Under the pieces are notes generated by a model. That model had not been told where the DNA came from. It worked only from the letters and a program-made list of their open reading frames with translations, and did no database searches. DNA of 64,000 bases, from contig NZ_LAVL01000016.1 of assembly GCF_001083785.1 (NCBI RefSeq), forward strand, positions 35,219 through 99,218. Reading direction: 5' to 3'. Source of the DNA: Nonomuraea sp. SBT364 (GTDB taxonomy: Bacteria; Actinomycetota; Actinomycetes; Streptosporangiales; Streptosporangiaceae). Every line of letters begins with the position of its first letter. The stretch's first letter is position 1. Position numbers and translations under genes: made by a program. Below, one piece after another: positions 8,774-16,493 of the stretch.

Positions 8774-9838
8774 ATGAGAGAGGTGAACGGCTTGATCTCC
8801 CTTCCCCCGGGAGTCGGCGTCCTCGGCACCGGCGCCCACGTGCCCGAGGCGATCCGCACCAACGAGGAGGTCGCCGGACGGGCGGGCGTGTCGGCGGAGT
8901 GGATCGCCGAGCGGACGGGCGTGCGGCGGCGCCATGTCGCGGCACCCGGCGAGGCCGCCTCGGACCTGGCCGCGCACGCGGTCCGGGCGGCGTTGCGCAG
9001 CGCCGGGCTGCGGCCGGGCGACCTGGACCTGCTGATCCTGGCGACGTCCACGCCCGACGAACTCGGCCCTTCGACCGCCTGCCGGGTCCAGGCCCTGCTC
9101 GGCGCGGAGAACGCGGTCGCGCTCGACGTCTCGGCGGCCTGCGCCGGCTGGCTCTTCGGCACCCGGGTCGCCTCCGACTGGCTGCGCCTGGAGCGGCCGG
9201 GCCGGCACGCCGCGGTCGTCGGCGTGGAGGCGTACTCGCGCTTCCTCGACGACGCCGACCGGGGCACGGCGGTGCTGTTCGCCGACGGGGCCGGCGCGGC
9301 GGTTCTCGGCACCGTGGCCGCCGGGCACGGGTTCGGCCCGATCATCCTGGGCTCCGACGGCACCCGCGCGGGCGACGTCCTGATCCCCGGCGGGGGCAGC
9401 CGGCTGCCGGCCAGCCACGAGACGGTCGAGCGTGGCCTGCACCGCATCCACATGGACGGCAGGGCGGTACGCAAGTTCATCCTGGAGATCTTCCCCCTGG
9501 CCGCCGCCCAGGCCTTGCGGGAATCAGGGCTGACCAGGGACGACATCGCGCTGGTGGTCACCCACCAGCCCAATCCCGTGCTGCTCCGCCAGGCCTGCGC
9601 CGAAGCCGGGTTCGCCCCGGAGCGGCTCGTGATCGTCGCCGACCGGGTGGGGAACATCGGCGCAGGAGCGCTGCCCTACGCCCTGGCCGACGCGCACCGG
9701 CAGGGCCGGCTCCGCCCGGGCGACCACGTCCTGATCGTCGCCTTCGGGGCGGGACTGACCTGGGGGAGCGGCGTGCTCACCTGGTCCGCCGGCAACCCCT
9801 CCGCCGATCGGGGGTCCCATGCCGCGGGCGACTCCTGA
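8774..9838 (+). CDS. 3-oxoacyl-ACP synthase III (KAS III / FabH-like)
   Basis: A 354-residue condensing enzyme with the complete FabH triad: Cys123 in VSAACAGW, His264 in VTHQPN and Asn294 in NIGAGA. It also has the family N-terminus (VLGTGAHVPE...TNEE) and RTGVRRRH. KAS III enzymes join an acyl-CoA (or ACP) starter to malonyl-ACP, so this is the probable initiating and perhaps only chain-forming step, because no FabF-type elongating synthase lies in the run. Some KAS III homologues instead form C-O or C-N bonds, which would also suit a pathway containing an ester-forming acyltransferase. It follows the SDR by 16 bases and overlaps the AT gene by 20. Confidence 0.92.
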   Translation: MREVNGLISLPPGVGVLGTGAHVPEAIRTNEEVAGRAGVSAEWIAERTGVRRRHVAAPGEAASDLAAHAVRAALRSAGLRPGDLDLLILATSTPDELGPSTACRVQALLGAENAVALDVSAACAGWLFGTRVASDWLRLERPGRHAAVVGVEAYSRFLDDADRGTAVLFADGAGAAVLGTVAAGHGFGPIILGSDGTRAGDVLIPGGGSRLPASHETVERGLHRIHMDGRAVRKFILEIFPLAAAQALRESGLTRDDIALVVTHQPNPVLLRQACAEAGFAPERLVIVADRVGNIGAGALPYALADAHRQGRLRPGDHVLIVAFGAGLTWGSGVLTWSAGNPSADRGSHAAGDS

Positions 9839-10778
9839 GCCGGTCTACCTGGTCCCCGGCCAGGGCGGCGACCCGCGCGGCGCCCTGCTGGACGTCCACG
9901 ACGCCTCACCCGCCGTCCGGACGGTGTGCGAGCAGGTGCTCGACGAGATCGAGGGCGTCCTGACCACGACCGGGGCGCCCTGGTCCGCCGTCCGCCGCGT
10001 CCTGTTCGACCGGTCCCGCTCGCTGCGGATGGAGTCGGGGGTGCCGCAACTGGCCGGATACGCGATCTCGGTCATCGTGGGCCGGCTGCTGTCGGCCCGG
10101 CTCACCCCGCGCGCGATCGTCGGGCAGAGCTTCGGCGAGATCGCGGCCCTCGTCTGCGCGGGCGCCTTCGACGTCGCCGACGGCACCCGCGCGGTGTGCG
10201 CGCTCAACGCGGCCTTCCGGCAGTCCGAGGGACGCGGGGCGATGGTCCTGCTGCCGGAGCTGGGCGAGGCGGGCTGTCTCCGGCTGCTCGCGCGTGCCCG
10301 TCTGCCCGATCTGACACTCGCCTGCGTGAACGCGCCGGACCAGACCATCGTGAGCGGGCCCGTCGACGCCGTCGAGGCGCTGCTGGCGTTCGGCGGGACC
10401 ACGATGACCAGGCTCGCCGTACCCTACGCGGCGCACCACCCCGCGCTCGGCGAGGTCGCGGACCGCTTCCTGCGGGGGCTGGGCCCGCTGCGGCAGCGTC
10501 CGCTGCGGGTGCCCGTCCACTCGCCGGTCCACGGGCGGGTGTACGACGACCGCGACGACCTGCGCCGGGCGCTGGCCGGCTGCGTCACCCAGCCCGTGCA
10601 CCTGCCCGGGACCCTGCGGCGCCTCGGTCCCGGTCACCAGTACATCGAGCTGAGCGCGGGCGACGCGCTCACCCGGTGCGTGCGGGCCACCCTCCCCGGC
10701 GCCCGCGCCGTCGCCCCGCTGGCCGCCGACCGCGACTGGCTGGTGGCCACGGCGGATCCGGCCACGGCCCGGACCTGA
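9819..10778 (+). CDS. Discrete acyltransferase (FabD/PKS-AT-like)
   Basis: A 319-residue trans-acting AT: N-terminal VYLVPGQGGD, nucleophile motif IVGQSFGEIAAL with Ser104 (usual GHSxGE; the His is Gln here), NAPDQTIVSG, and a His206 site in VPYAAHHPAL matching the region that in modular PKS ATs reads HAFH or YASH. It probably loads an extender unit such as malonyl onto the ACP at 4603; extender specificity cannot be fixed from sequence alone. The start overlaps KAS III by 20 bases, so the two are likely translationally coupled. It is the last gene of the acyl-assembly run; a MarR gene on the other strand follows after 27 bases. Confidence 0.85.
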   Translation: MPRATPEPVYLVPGQGGDPRGALLDVHDASPAVRTVCEQVLDEIEGVLTTTGAPWSAVRRVLFDRSRSLRMESGVPQLAGYAISVIVGRLLSARLTPRAIVGQSFGEIAALVCAGAFDVADGTRAVCALNAAFRQSEGRGAMVLLPELGEAGCLRLLARARLPDLTLACVNAPDQTIVSGPVDAVEALLAFGGTTMTRLAVPYAAHHPALGEVADRFLRGLGPLRQRPLRVPVHSPVHGRVYDDRDDLRRALAGCVTQPVHLPGTLRRLGPGHQYIELSAGDALTRCVRATLPGARAVAPLAADRDWLVATADPATART

Positions 10779-10805
10779 CGCTTCGCCCGCGGGACGGGCA
10801 GGGGC

Positions 10806-11276
10806 TCAACCGGGCTGTTCGCGCAGTTCCCTGGTGGCCGAGCGGTAGGCGCGGGCGACGCCGGTGAGCATGCCGAGCATCAGCGGCACCTGCTCCGGCG
10901 AATAGTCCGCGCCGATCTTCCCCAGGTGCCGCTCGGAGGTGACGCGGGTGGCGTGGTACTCGGCCATGCCGTCCTCGATCAGCTCCACGGTGACCGTGCG
11001 CCGGTCGCGCTCGCCGCGCACCCGCCGTACGTAGCCGGCCTTCTCCAGGCGGTCGACGAGCCGGGTCGTGGAGGCGGACGGCAGCCCCAGCTCCTCGGAG
11101 ATCGCGCCCACCGCGAGGGGGCCGCGCATCTCCAGCAGGATGAGGGCGGCCACGTCGACATGCTGCACGCCGAGCCGACCGGCGATCGCCTCGATGTGCA
11201 GCATGACCGCGATCAGGAACTCGCGGAAGACGTCCTCTTCCGGATGCTTGCCGGTCACCCGCCCAATGTACTTCAT
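10806..11276 (-). CDS. MarR-family regulator
   Basis: About 156 residues with a winged helix: GPLAVGAISEELGLPSAS (helix-turn-helix), TTRLVDRLEKAGYVRRVRGE (recognition helix and start of wing) and RDRRTVTVELIEDG (wing), plus flanking dimerisation helices. It is divergent from a flavin monooxygenase, the usual layout for a MarR repressor controlling its neighbour. I place the start at ATG 11276 because the alternative ATG at 11303 would leave only 17 bases for both promoters; neither has a strong ribosome site. The gap holds the palindrome CTTCGAAG (11287-11294), a possible operator. It could also act on the convergent acyl-assembly genes. Confidence 0.85.
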   Translation of the reverse strand: MKYIGRVTGKHPEEDVFREFLIAVMLHIEAIAGRLGVQHVDVAALILLEMRGPLAVGAISEELGLPSASTTRLVDRLEKAGYVRRVRGERDRRTVTVELIEDGMAEYHATRVTSERHLGKIGADYSPEQVPLMLGMLTGVARAYRSATRELREQPG

Positions 11277-11320
11277 ATCGATGTATCTTCGAAGCGGAGT
11301 CATTTCGATTTGGAGAGAAC

Positions 11321-12442
11321 ATGGACGTTCTTGTCATCGGCGCGGGCGTGGGCGGCCTGGCCGTCGCGCGGAGCCTGCTGGCCGCGGGGCACCGGGTGCG
11401 GATCTACGAGCAGGCCGAGGCCCTGCGAACGGGCGGCGCGGGGCTGAGCATCTTCAGCAACGGCGCCGCCGTGCTGCACGACCTCGGCGTCACCCTCGAC
11501 GGCGCCGGTGGCCGGTTCGACCGGATCGACGCGCTGACGGCGGACGGCCGGCTGCGGCTCAGGTCCGACATGGCGCACGCCGCCACGCTCTACGGGTTCC
11601 CGAACAAGTCGGTCTCCCGCCGCCTCGTGCTGGAACGGCTGGCCGAAGGGCTGCCCGCCGACCTGATCAGCTACGGCACGGCCTGCCGGAGCGTGACCCA
11701 GGACGGCGACCGGGTCACGGTGACCTTCGACGACGGCTCGACGGCCACGGGCGACCTGCTCATCGGGGCCGACGGCCACCACTCGGTCGTGCGGCGCGAG
11801 CTGTGGGGCGACGTCCCCGTACGCACGGCCACCTTCGGCACCTGGCAGGCCCTGAGCCGGATCGACATCGACGTCACGGACACCCACCTCCACCTCATGA
11901 TCACCGGACGGGAGGGCGCGTGCGGGATCATCCCCGCCGGCGAGGGCAAGCTCCAGTGGTGGTTCGACGTGCGCTGGTCCCCCGGCAGCCCGCGCCCCGC
12001 CGCGCCGCTGGCCGAGCTGAGGCGCCGCTTCGGCCACTGGGCGTCACCCGTCCCCGAACTGCTCGCCCAGGCGTCCGGGGACGACCTCGACTTCTTCGGC
12101 CACCACTGGCAGAAGGTGCGCCGGGAGTGGGGCAAGGGCCGCGTCACGCTGCTCGGCGACGCCGCCCACCTCATGCCGCCCACTCTCGGCCAGGGCGCCA
12201 ACCAGACCCTGGAGGACGTGTGGGTGCTGGGGCGCGAGCTCGCCAGGGGCGGCGATCCGGCGCACCGGCTACGCGCCTACGAGAAGGCCCGCTACCCGCA
12301 CGTCAACCTGGTGTCACGGTTGGCCAGGCGCAGCCCCGCCAACTGGCGGATCCCGCCGCTGATCGGCCGGATGGTCTCCGAGACGTCGCAGAGCGGGATG
12401 CTCGCCCGCTTCAGCAACCGGCTCACCGCCCTCTCCCGCTGA
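11321..12442 (+). CDS. FAD-dependent monooxygenase (PHBH-like group A)
   Basis: A 373-residue aromatic-hydroxylase-type flavoprotein: FAD dinucleotide motif VIGAGVGGLAVARSL at the N-terminus, the middle DG motif (LIGADGHHSVVRREL) and the C-terminal FAD motif LLGDAAHLMPPTLGQGANQ followed by LEDVWVLGREL. Such enzymes use NAD(P)H and O2 to hydroxylate small aromatics; some inactivate tetracyclines or rifamycins. The divergent MarR gene suggests induction by a small phenolic or drug. RBS GGAGAG precedes the ATG at about 7 bases. The last 20 bases overlap, tail to tail, the 3' end of the kinase gene on the other strand. Confidence 0.9.
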   Translation: MDVLVIGAGVGGLAVARSLLAAGHRVRIYEQAEALRTGGAGLSIFSNGAAVLHDLGVTLDGAGGRFDRIDALTADGRLRLRSDMAHAATLYGFPNKSVSRRLVLERLAEGLPADLISYGTACRSVTQDGDRVTVTFDDGSTATGDLLIGADGHHSVVRRELWGDVPVRTATFGTWQALSRIDIDVTDTHLHLMITGREGACGIIPAGEGKLQWWFDVRWSPGSPRPAAPLAELRRRFGHWASPVPELLAQASGDDLDFFGHHWQKVRREWGKGRVTLLGDAAHLMPPTLGQGANQTLEDVWVLGRELARGGDPAHRLRAYEKARYPHVNLVSRLARRSPANWRIPPLIGRMVSETSQSGMLARFSNRLTALSR

Positions 12443-13295
12443 GAGGGGGAGCCCACCGGCGCAGCAGGGCCACGCCTAGGGCGACCTGGGCCGGTTCGAG
12501 CTCGGTCCTGCCGTCCTCGACGTCCCACAGCGCGTTCTGCAGGATGCGGCCGAGCGTCCACCCGGCCGCCCGCCGCCGGTCCAGGCCGAGTGCCTCGGTC
12601 AGCAGGTCGAAGCGGCGGAGCGCCGCGCCCGTCACGTCGCCGGTCGCCACCACCGCCTCCTCCCACCGGCTGTCCAGCGCCGGCCACAGGTCGAACCCGG
12701 GATCGCCGGCCAGCGGCTCGGGGTCGATGGCCAGCCACGGCTCCCGCCGCCCGGCGAGCACGTTGTCGTAGTGCAGGTCCCAGTGCAGCAGGCGGTCACC
12801 GGGCTCGCCGGCCAGCTCGGCCACGGCGGACGCGCAGGTGCGCACCAGCCGTCGCTCGGCCGGGTCGCGCAACGCCGGCACGGCCCCGGGCGTCCGGTCG
12901 AGCATGGCGGCGGCGATGTCGCCCAGCCGCCGCATCCCGGCGGGCGCGGGCACCGCGACCAGGCGCGCCAGCAGCCCGGCGACGACCCGCATCGCCTCGT
13001 CGTCGTCGGCCACCGACGACAGCGGGCGGGCCGCGTCCAGCCGTTCCAGCAGCATGGTGCCGGTGTCCGGGTCGTGGTCGAGCAGGCGCACCACGCCGTC
13101 GCCGTTCCACGCCCGCAGGCCGGGCACGGCGCCGGCGTTGTCCTCGCTGGGCTGCTGGAACTTCAGCACCGCGGGCGTGCCGTCGGCGCGGGTCACCGGC
13201 AGCACGAGCGACGCCATGCCGCTCCGTACGGGACCGTCGGGCCGCAGCGCCCAGCGGTCCATCAGGTCGGCCGCTTCCGGCAGCGAGGTCGTCAC
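12423..13295 (-). CDS. Aminoglycoside/hydroxyurea phosphotransferase-like kinase (APH(6) family)
   Basis: A 290-residue small-molecule kinase with the APH fold: AVLKFQQPSED near residue 45-55 provides the ATP-binding Lys, LLHWDLHYDNVLAG is the catalytic loop (HxDxxxxN), and AIDPEPLAGDP supplies the metal-binding Asp. RAWNGDGVVRLLDHDPDTG is typical of the streptomycin 6-kinase/hydroxyurea kinase family; chromosomal members may phosphorylate other alcohols, so resistance is not proven. GTG at 13295 overlaps the XRE stop as GTGA, so the two are coupled. Regulator and kinase may form one response unit. Confidence 0.85.
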   Translation of the reverse strand: MTTSLPEAADLMDRWALRPDGPVRSGMASLVLPVTRADGTPAVLKFQQPSEDNAGAVPGLRAWNGDGVVRLLDHDPDTGTMLLERLDAARPLSSVADDDEAMRVVAGLLARLVAVPAPAGMRRLGDIAAAMLDRTPGAVPALRDPAERRLVRTCASAVAELAGEPGDRLLHWDLHYDNVLAGRREPWLAIDPEPLAGDPGFDLWPALDSRWEEAVVATGDVTGAALRRFDLLTEALGLDRRRAAGWTLGRILQNALWDVEDGRTELEPAQVALGVALLRRWAPPLSGRGR

Positions 13296-14140
13296 AGGGA
13301 CGTCCGGAAGTCCTGCGTCCCGATGACGCGCAGCAGGTCGAGCTTCTCGCGGGTGCCGGTGCCCTCGGTCGGGAAGAACGCCAGCATCTTGAGGTCCGCC
13401 TCGGGGGTGAACAGCACTTCGCAGGTCAGGTGCAGCACCCCGACCTCCGGGTGGACGAACCGCTTGCGGTCGAAACGGCGTACCGCGACCTCGTGCCGTT
13501 CCCACAGCTCGCGGAACTCCGCACTGCGCTTCAGCAGCCCGTGCACCAGCTCCACCACGTCGTCGTCGCCGGCGCGGCGCGAGTAGGTCGCCCGCAGGTC
13601 GTTGACGAGCGCGAGCGAATGCCGTGGCCGGTCCTCCTCCAGGAACCGGTCGCGCGCCTGCGGATCGGTGAACCAGCGCCACGCGATCCGGCCATGGCCC
13701 GCCTGCTGATCGCGACGGCCGAGCACGATCTCGGCGAGGGCGTTCTGCCACAGCACCTCGTGCAGATCGGTGCAGATGCTGACCGGGACGTCGGTGAGCC
13801 GGTCGGCCAGGCTGATCAGCCCCGGGCGGATGTGCCGGCCGGCCCGGCGCATCGGAGGCGCCAGCCCGGCCAGGTGGAAGAGGTGGTCACGCTCGTCCAG
13901 GTCGCAGCGGAGCGCGCGCGCCAGGGAGGCCACGATCGGCTCGGACGGATTCGCGCCACGGCACTGCTCCAGCCGGGCGTAGTAGTCGGCGGACATGCCG
14001 GCAAGCTGCGCCACCTCGTCCCGCCGCAGACCGGGCGTCCGGCGCCGTACGCCGTCGGGCAGGCCGACGTCGGCCGGGTGCAGCAGCTCCCGGCGGCGAC
14101 GGAGGAAGTCGGCGAGGCCGGAGCGGTCGATCACGCACAC
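13292..14140 (-). CDS. XRE-family regulator with MmyB-like ligand domain
   Basis: About 282 residues. The N-terminal helix-turn-helix (RTPGLRRDEVAQLAGMSADY, then YARLEQCRGANPSEPIVASL) is followed by a C-terminal MmyB/MLTR-type ligand-sensing domain (LHEVLWQNALAEIVLG, the family's N-x-x-A pattern, through LHLTCEVLFTPEADLKMLAFFPTEG). Members often sit divergently from a short oxidoreductase that they control; here the divergent gene is the aldo/keto reductase. GTG at 14140 or 14134 is preferred over upstream starts because conserved sequence begins with VIDRSGLADFLRRRRELL. It overlaps the kinase gene by four bases (GTGA). Confidence 0.88.
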   Translation of the reverse strand: MCVIDRSGLADFLRRRRELLHPADVGLPDGVRRRTPGLRRDEVAQLAGMSADYYARLEQCRGANPSEPIVASLARALRCDLDERDHLFHLAGLAPPMRRAGRHIRPGLISLADRLTDVPVSICTDLHEVLWQNALAEIVLGRRDQQAGHGRIAWRWFTDPQARDRFLEEDRPRHSLALVNDLRATYSRRAGDDDVVELVHGLLKRSAEFRELWERHEVAVRRFDRKRFVHPEVGVLHLTCEVLFTPEADLKMLAFFPTEGTGTREKLDLLRVIGTQDFRTSL

Positions 14141-14235
14141 CAGTCTAGGGGCCCTGCCGCGCTCAGCCAGGGACAGGTTGTCCCTGGTTGCGCTGGACCT
14201 GGTCCGGGCAGGCGGCGGCCCGCACAGTGGAGGAC

Positions 14236-15231
14236 ATGACGACGACAACCCGGCTCGGTGCCCGCGGCCTCGGCCGCACCGGCCCCACCGTCTCCTCGCC
14301 CGGCCTCGGCGGCATGGCCCTGTCCGGCGCCTACGGCCCCGTGGACGACGACGAAGGCGTACGGGTCCTGCGCGCCTACCTGGACGCCGGCGGCACCCTG
14401 CTGGACACCGGCGACTTCTACGGCGCGGGGCACAACGAACTGCTGATCCGGCGCGCGCTGGAGGGCCGCGACCGTGACGAGGTCGTGCTCTCGGTCAAGT
14501 TCGGAGCCATGCGCGGCCCCGACGGCGGCCATTCCGGGATCGACGCCCGCCCCGCCGCGGTGCGGAACTTCCTGACGTACTCGCTGCGGCGTCTCGGCGT
14601 CGACCACGTCGACGTCTACCGCCCGGCCCGGCTCGACCCGTCCGTCCCCGTCGAGGACACCGTCGGCGCGATCGCCGAGCTGGTCGAGAAGGGGTACGTG
14701 CGTCACATCGGCCTCAGCGAGGTCGGCGCGGAGACGATCCGCCGCGCCTCGGCCGTCGCGCCGATCTGCGACGTGCAGCTGGAGTACTCGCTGTTCAGCC
14801 GCGGCATCGAGGACGCCATCCTGCCCGTGTGCCGCGAACTCGGCATCGGCGTCACCGCCTACGGCGTGCTGGCCCGCGGCCTGATCGGCGGCAGCGGAAC
14901 CCTGGGCGGCATGCGGGCGATGACGCCGCGTTTCCAGGGCGCCAACCGGGAGCACAACGCGGCCCTGGCCGCGCGGCTGGAGGAGCTGGCCGAGGCCAAG
15001 GGCGCCTCCGTCGCGCAGCTGGCGATCGCCTGGGTCGCGGCCCAGGGCGAGGACATCGTGCCGGTCGTCGGCTCGCGACGCCTGGACCAGGTCGGCACGC
15101 TCGTCGGCAGCGGGCGCGTCTCGTTCGATGCCGAGGAGCTCGCGCGGATCGAGGACCTCGTCCCGCGCGGCGCGGCCCGGGGCGACCGCTACCCCAGCCG
15201 GCACATGGCCGACCTGGACAGCGAGCGCTGA
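14236..15231 (+). CDS. Aldo/keto reductase-family protein with atypical tetrad
   Basis: A 331-residue TIM-barrel AKR. Asp57 and Tyr62 (LDTGDFYGAGHNE) and Lys88 (LSVKFG) of the catalytic tetrad are present, but the His of the usual YYxHRxDP is replaced: the segment reads DVYRPARLDP with Ala131 at that place. Cofactor-side motifs (RHIGLSEVGAETIRRA, QLEYSLFSRGIE, VPVVGSRRLDQV) are intact, so NADPH binding is expected. It probably reduces an aldehyde or ketone, but slower or redirected chemistry is possible. Divergent from the XRE gene. ATG 14236 is chosen because GGAGG lies just upstream and the AKR fold begins at once. Confidence 0.85.
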   Translation: MTTTTRLGARGLGRTGPTVSSPGLGGMALSGAYGPVDDDEGVRVLRAYLDAGGTLLDTGDFYGAGHNELLIRRALEGRDRDEVVLSVKFGAMRGPDGGHSGIDARPAAVRNFLTYSLRRLGVDHVDVYRPARLDPSVPVEDTVGAIAELVEKGYVRHIGLSEVGAETIRRASAVAPICDVQLEYSLFSRGIEDAILPVCRELGIGVTAYGVLARGLIGGSGTLGGMRAMTPRFQGANREHNAALAARLEELAEAKGASVAQLAIAWVAAQGEDIVPVVGSRRLDQVGTLVGSGRVSFDAEELARIEDLVPRGAARGDRYPSRHMADLDSER

Positions 15232-15319
15232 CCCTGGTCGGGCGCGCGTCACCGGGCACGGCCGGGTCCCCTAGGATGATGTCCGCATCCGGATGTTATG
15301 TGCACTGGAAGGACGTGTG

Positions 15320-15907
15320 ATGGCGGCCCGGCATCTGTACGTGGTGAGGCACGGCTCGGCGGACCCCTTCGGGGAGTTGACCGAGGAGGGGCGGAGGCAG
15401 TCGGAGCTGCTGGCGGACCGCCTCGCCGCCCTGCCGGTCGACGCGGTGTGGCACTCGCCCCTTTCGCGGGCCGTGCGCTCGGCCCGGATCATCGGCGAGC
15501 GCCTGCCGGGTGTCCCGGTGCGGGAGGCGGCCGAGCTGGTGGACCACGTCCCGCATGTGCCCGAGGAGATTCCTCCGGCGTGGGCGGGGTTCTTCGACGG
15601 GTACGACGCCGCCGAGGCTGCCGCTGGGGCGCGGATCGCGGACGCGCTGGTCGAGCGGTTCGCGCGGCCCGCCGAGACCGAGACCCATGAGGTCCTGGTC
15701 ACGCACGCCTACCAGGTGGCCTGGCTGGTGCGGCACGCGCTCGACGCTCCGCCCGCGCGGTGGCTGGGGCTCGGCTGCGGGAACACGGCGCTGACGGCCA
15801 TCAGCTATCACGACGGCGCCGCGCCCACGATCCTGCTCTACAACGACATGGGCCACCTTCCGCCCGGCCTGCGATGGACGGGGTTCAGCCCCGGCGTCCG
15901 GCCCTGA
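15320..15907 (+). CDS. Histidine phosphatase-family protein (phosphoglycerate mutase-like)
   Basis: A 195-residue protein with the phosphohistidine motif VVRHGSADP near residues 8-16, then LTEEGRRQSELLADRL and HSPLSRAVRSARIIGERL, and the second catalytic His in LVTHAYQVAWLV. The family removes phosphate from small molecules or proteins; no specific substrate is indicated. ATG 15320 is preferred (GGAAGG upstream, conserved fold starts immediately). The stop at 15905-15907 lies 12 bases before the left TA boundary of the IS630-related insertion, so its original neighbour was the PPDK-like gene now ending at 19035. Confidence 0.87.
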   Translation: MAARHLYVVRHGSADPFGELTEEGRRQSELLADRLAALPVDAVWHSPLSRAVRSARIIGERLPGVPVREAAELVDHVPHVPEEIPPAWAGFFDGYDAAEAAAGARIADALVERFARPAETETHEVLVTHAYQVAWLVRHALDAPPARWLGLGCGNTALTAISYHDGAAPTILLYNDMGHLPPGLRWTGFSPGVRP

Positions 15908-15918
15908 CGACCGGGCGG

Positions 15919-16050
15919 CTAGTGTCGTGACCGGAAACGATCACCGGTTCGCGTGGAGCCGTCCTCGCCGGTCAAATGTGGAAGACATGTGTGATCGGCG
16001 TGGGGAAACGCGACCGACCAAGCTCGACCAGCCGTTCACCCGCTGGTCGG
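15919..16050 (+). repeat. IS630 remnant: 5' end fused to an internal transposase fragment
   Basis: Bases 15919 to about 16000 match the 5' end and upstream region of the IS630 copy at 17800-19036 in inverted orientation, with small gaps. The sequence then jumps to a piece encoding K-L-D-Q-P-F-T-R-W-S (16019-16049), equivalent to K-L-G-Q-P-F-T-R-W-S in the intact transposase (single G to D change). About 400 bases of transposase gene between them are missing, so this is a deleted, non-functional copy in which the transposase would have been on the + strand. The stop codon of the adjacent membrane-protein gene (16036-16038) lies inside it. Confidence 0.75.
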
Positions 16051-16440
16051 CGGGCGGGTGGTCCAGGCGCGGGTGAGGACGGCGGCCACTGCCAGCGCGG
16101 CCAGCGCCGCCACGTCGGCGAATGCGACCGAGGTCAGTTTCGGGTCCGCGCCCGCGGTCGTCGCCACAAGCACGATGAAGGATGCCTTGCCGATTACGGC
16201 GACGACCAGCACCGGTCGGCGCCAGTCCGGTACGGCGGCCGCCGCCAGGAGCGCGACACCCAGCAGCGCCAGCATGACCGCGCGATGCCGCAGCAGCAGC
16301 GTGCTGGTCGCGTCGGCGTCCACAACTCCGTAGACGGTGGCGAACTGGGACGGCGCCAGCGCACCGATTCCCGGCGCGAGGTTGAGCAGTCCCACGGCGA
16401 CGAACAGCAGCATCCCCGTGATGCGGGCGACGAAGCGCAC
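16036..16440 (-). CDS. Small integral membrane protein, C-terminus supplied by IS remnant
   Basis: About 134 residues with four predicted membrane helices (ITGMLLFVAVGLLNL; AVMLALLGVALLAAAAV; PVLVVAVIGKASFIVLVA; VAALAALAVAAVLT). I do not recognise a specific function; small four-helix proteins of this kind are often hypothetical and sometimes named from spurious similarity. GTG at 16440 is chosen because AAGGAGG lies five bases upstream; an in-frame GTG at 16455 would place that ribosome site inside the gene. The last ~5 codons and the stop (16036-16038) are read from the IS630 remnant, so the native C-terminus was probably replaced. Divergent from the AraC gene, which may regulate it. Confidence 0.65.
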   Translation of the reverse strand: MRFVARITGMLLFVAVGLLNLAPGIGALAPSQFATVYGVVDADATSTLLLRHRAVMLALLGVALLAAAAVPDWRRPVLVVAVIGKASFIVLVATTAGADPKLTSVAFADVAALAALAVAAVLTRAWTTRPPTSG

Positions 16441-16493
16441 CGTATCCTCCTTCACACGTTCTCGGCTTTCCGCTCAGCCTGCAGGAGACTCTG

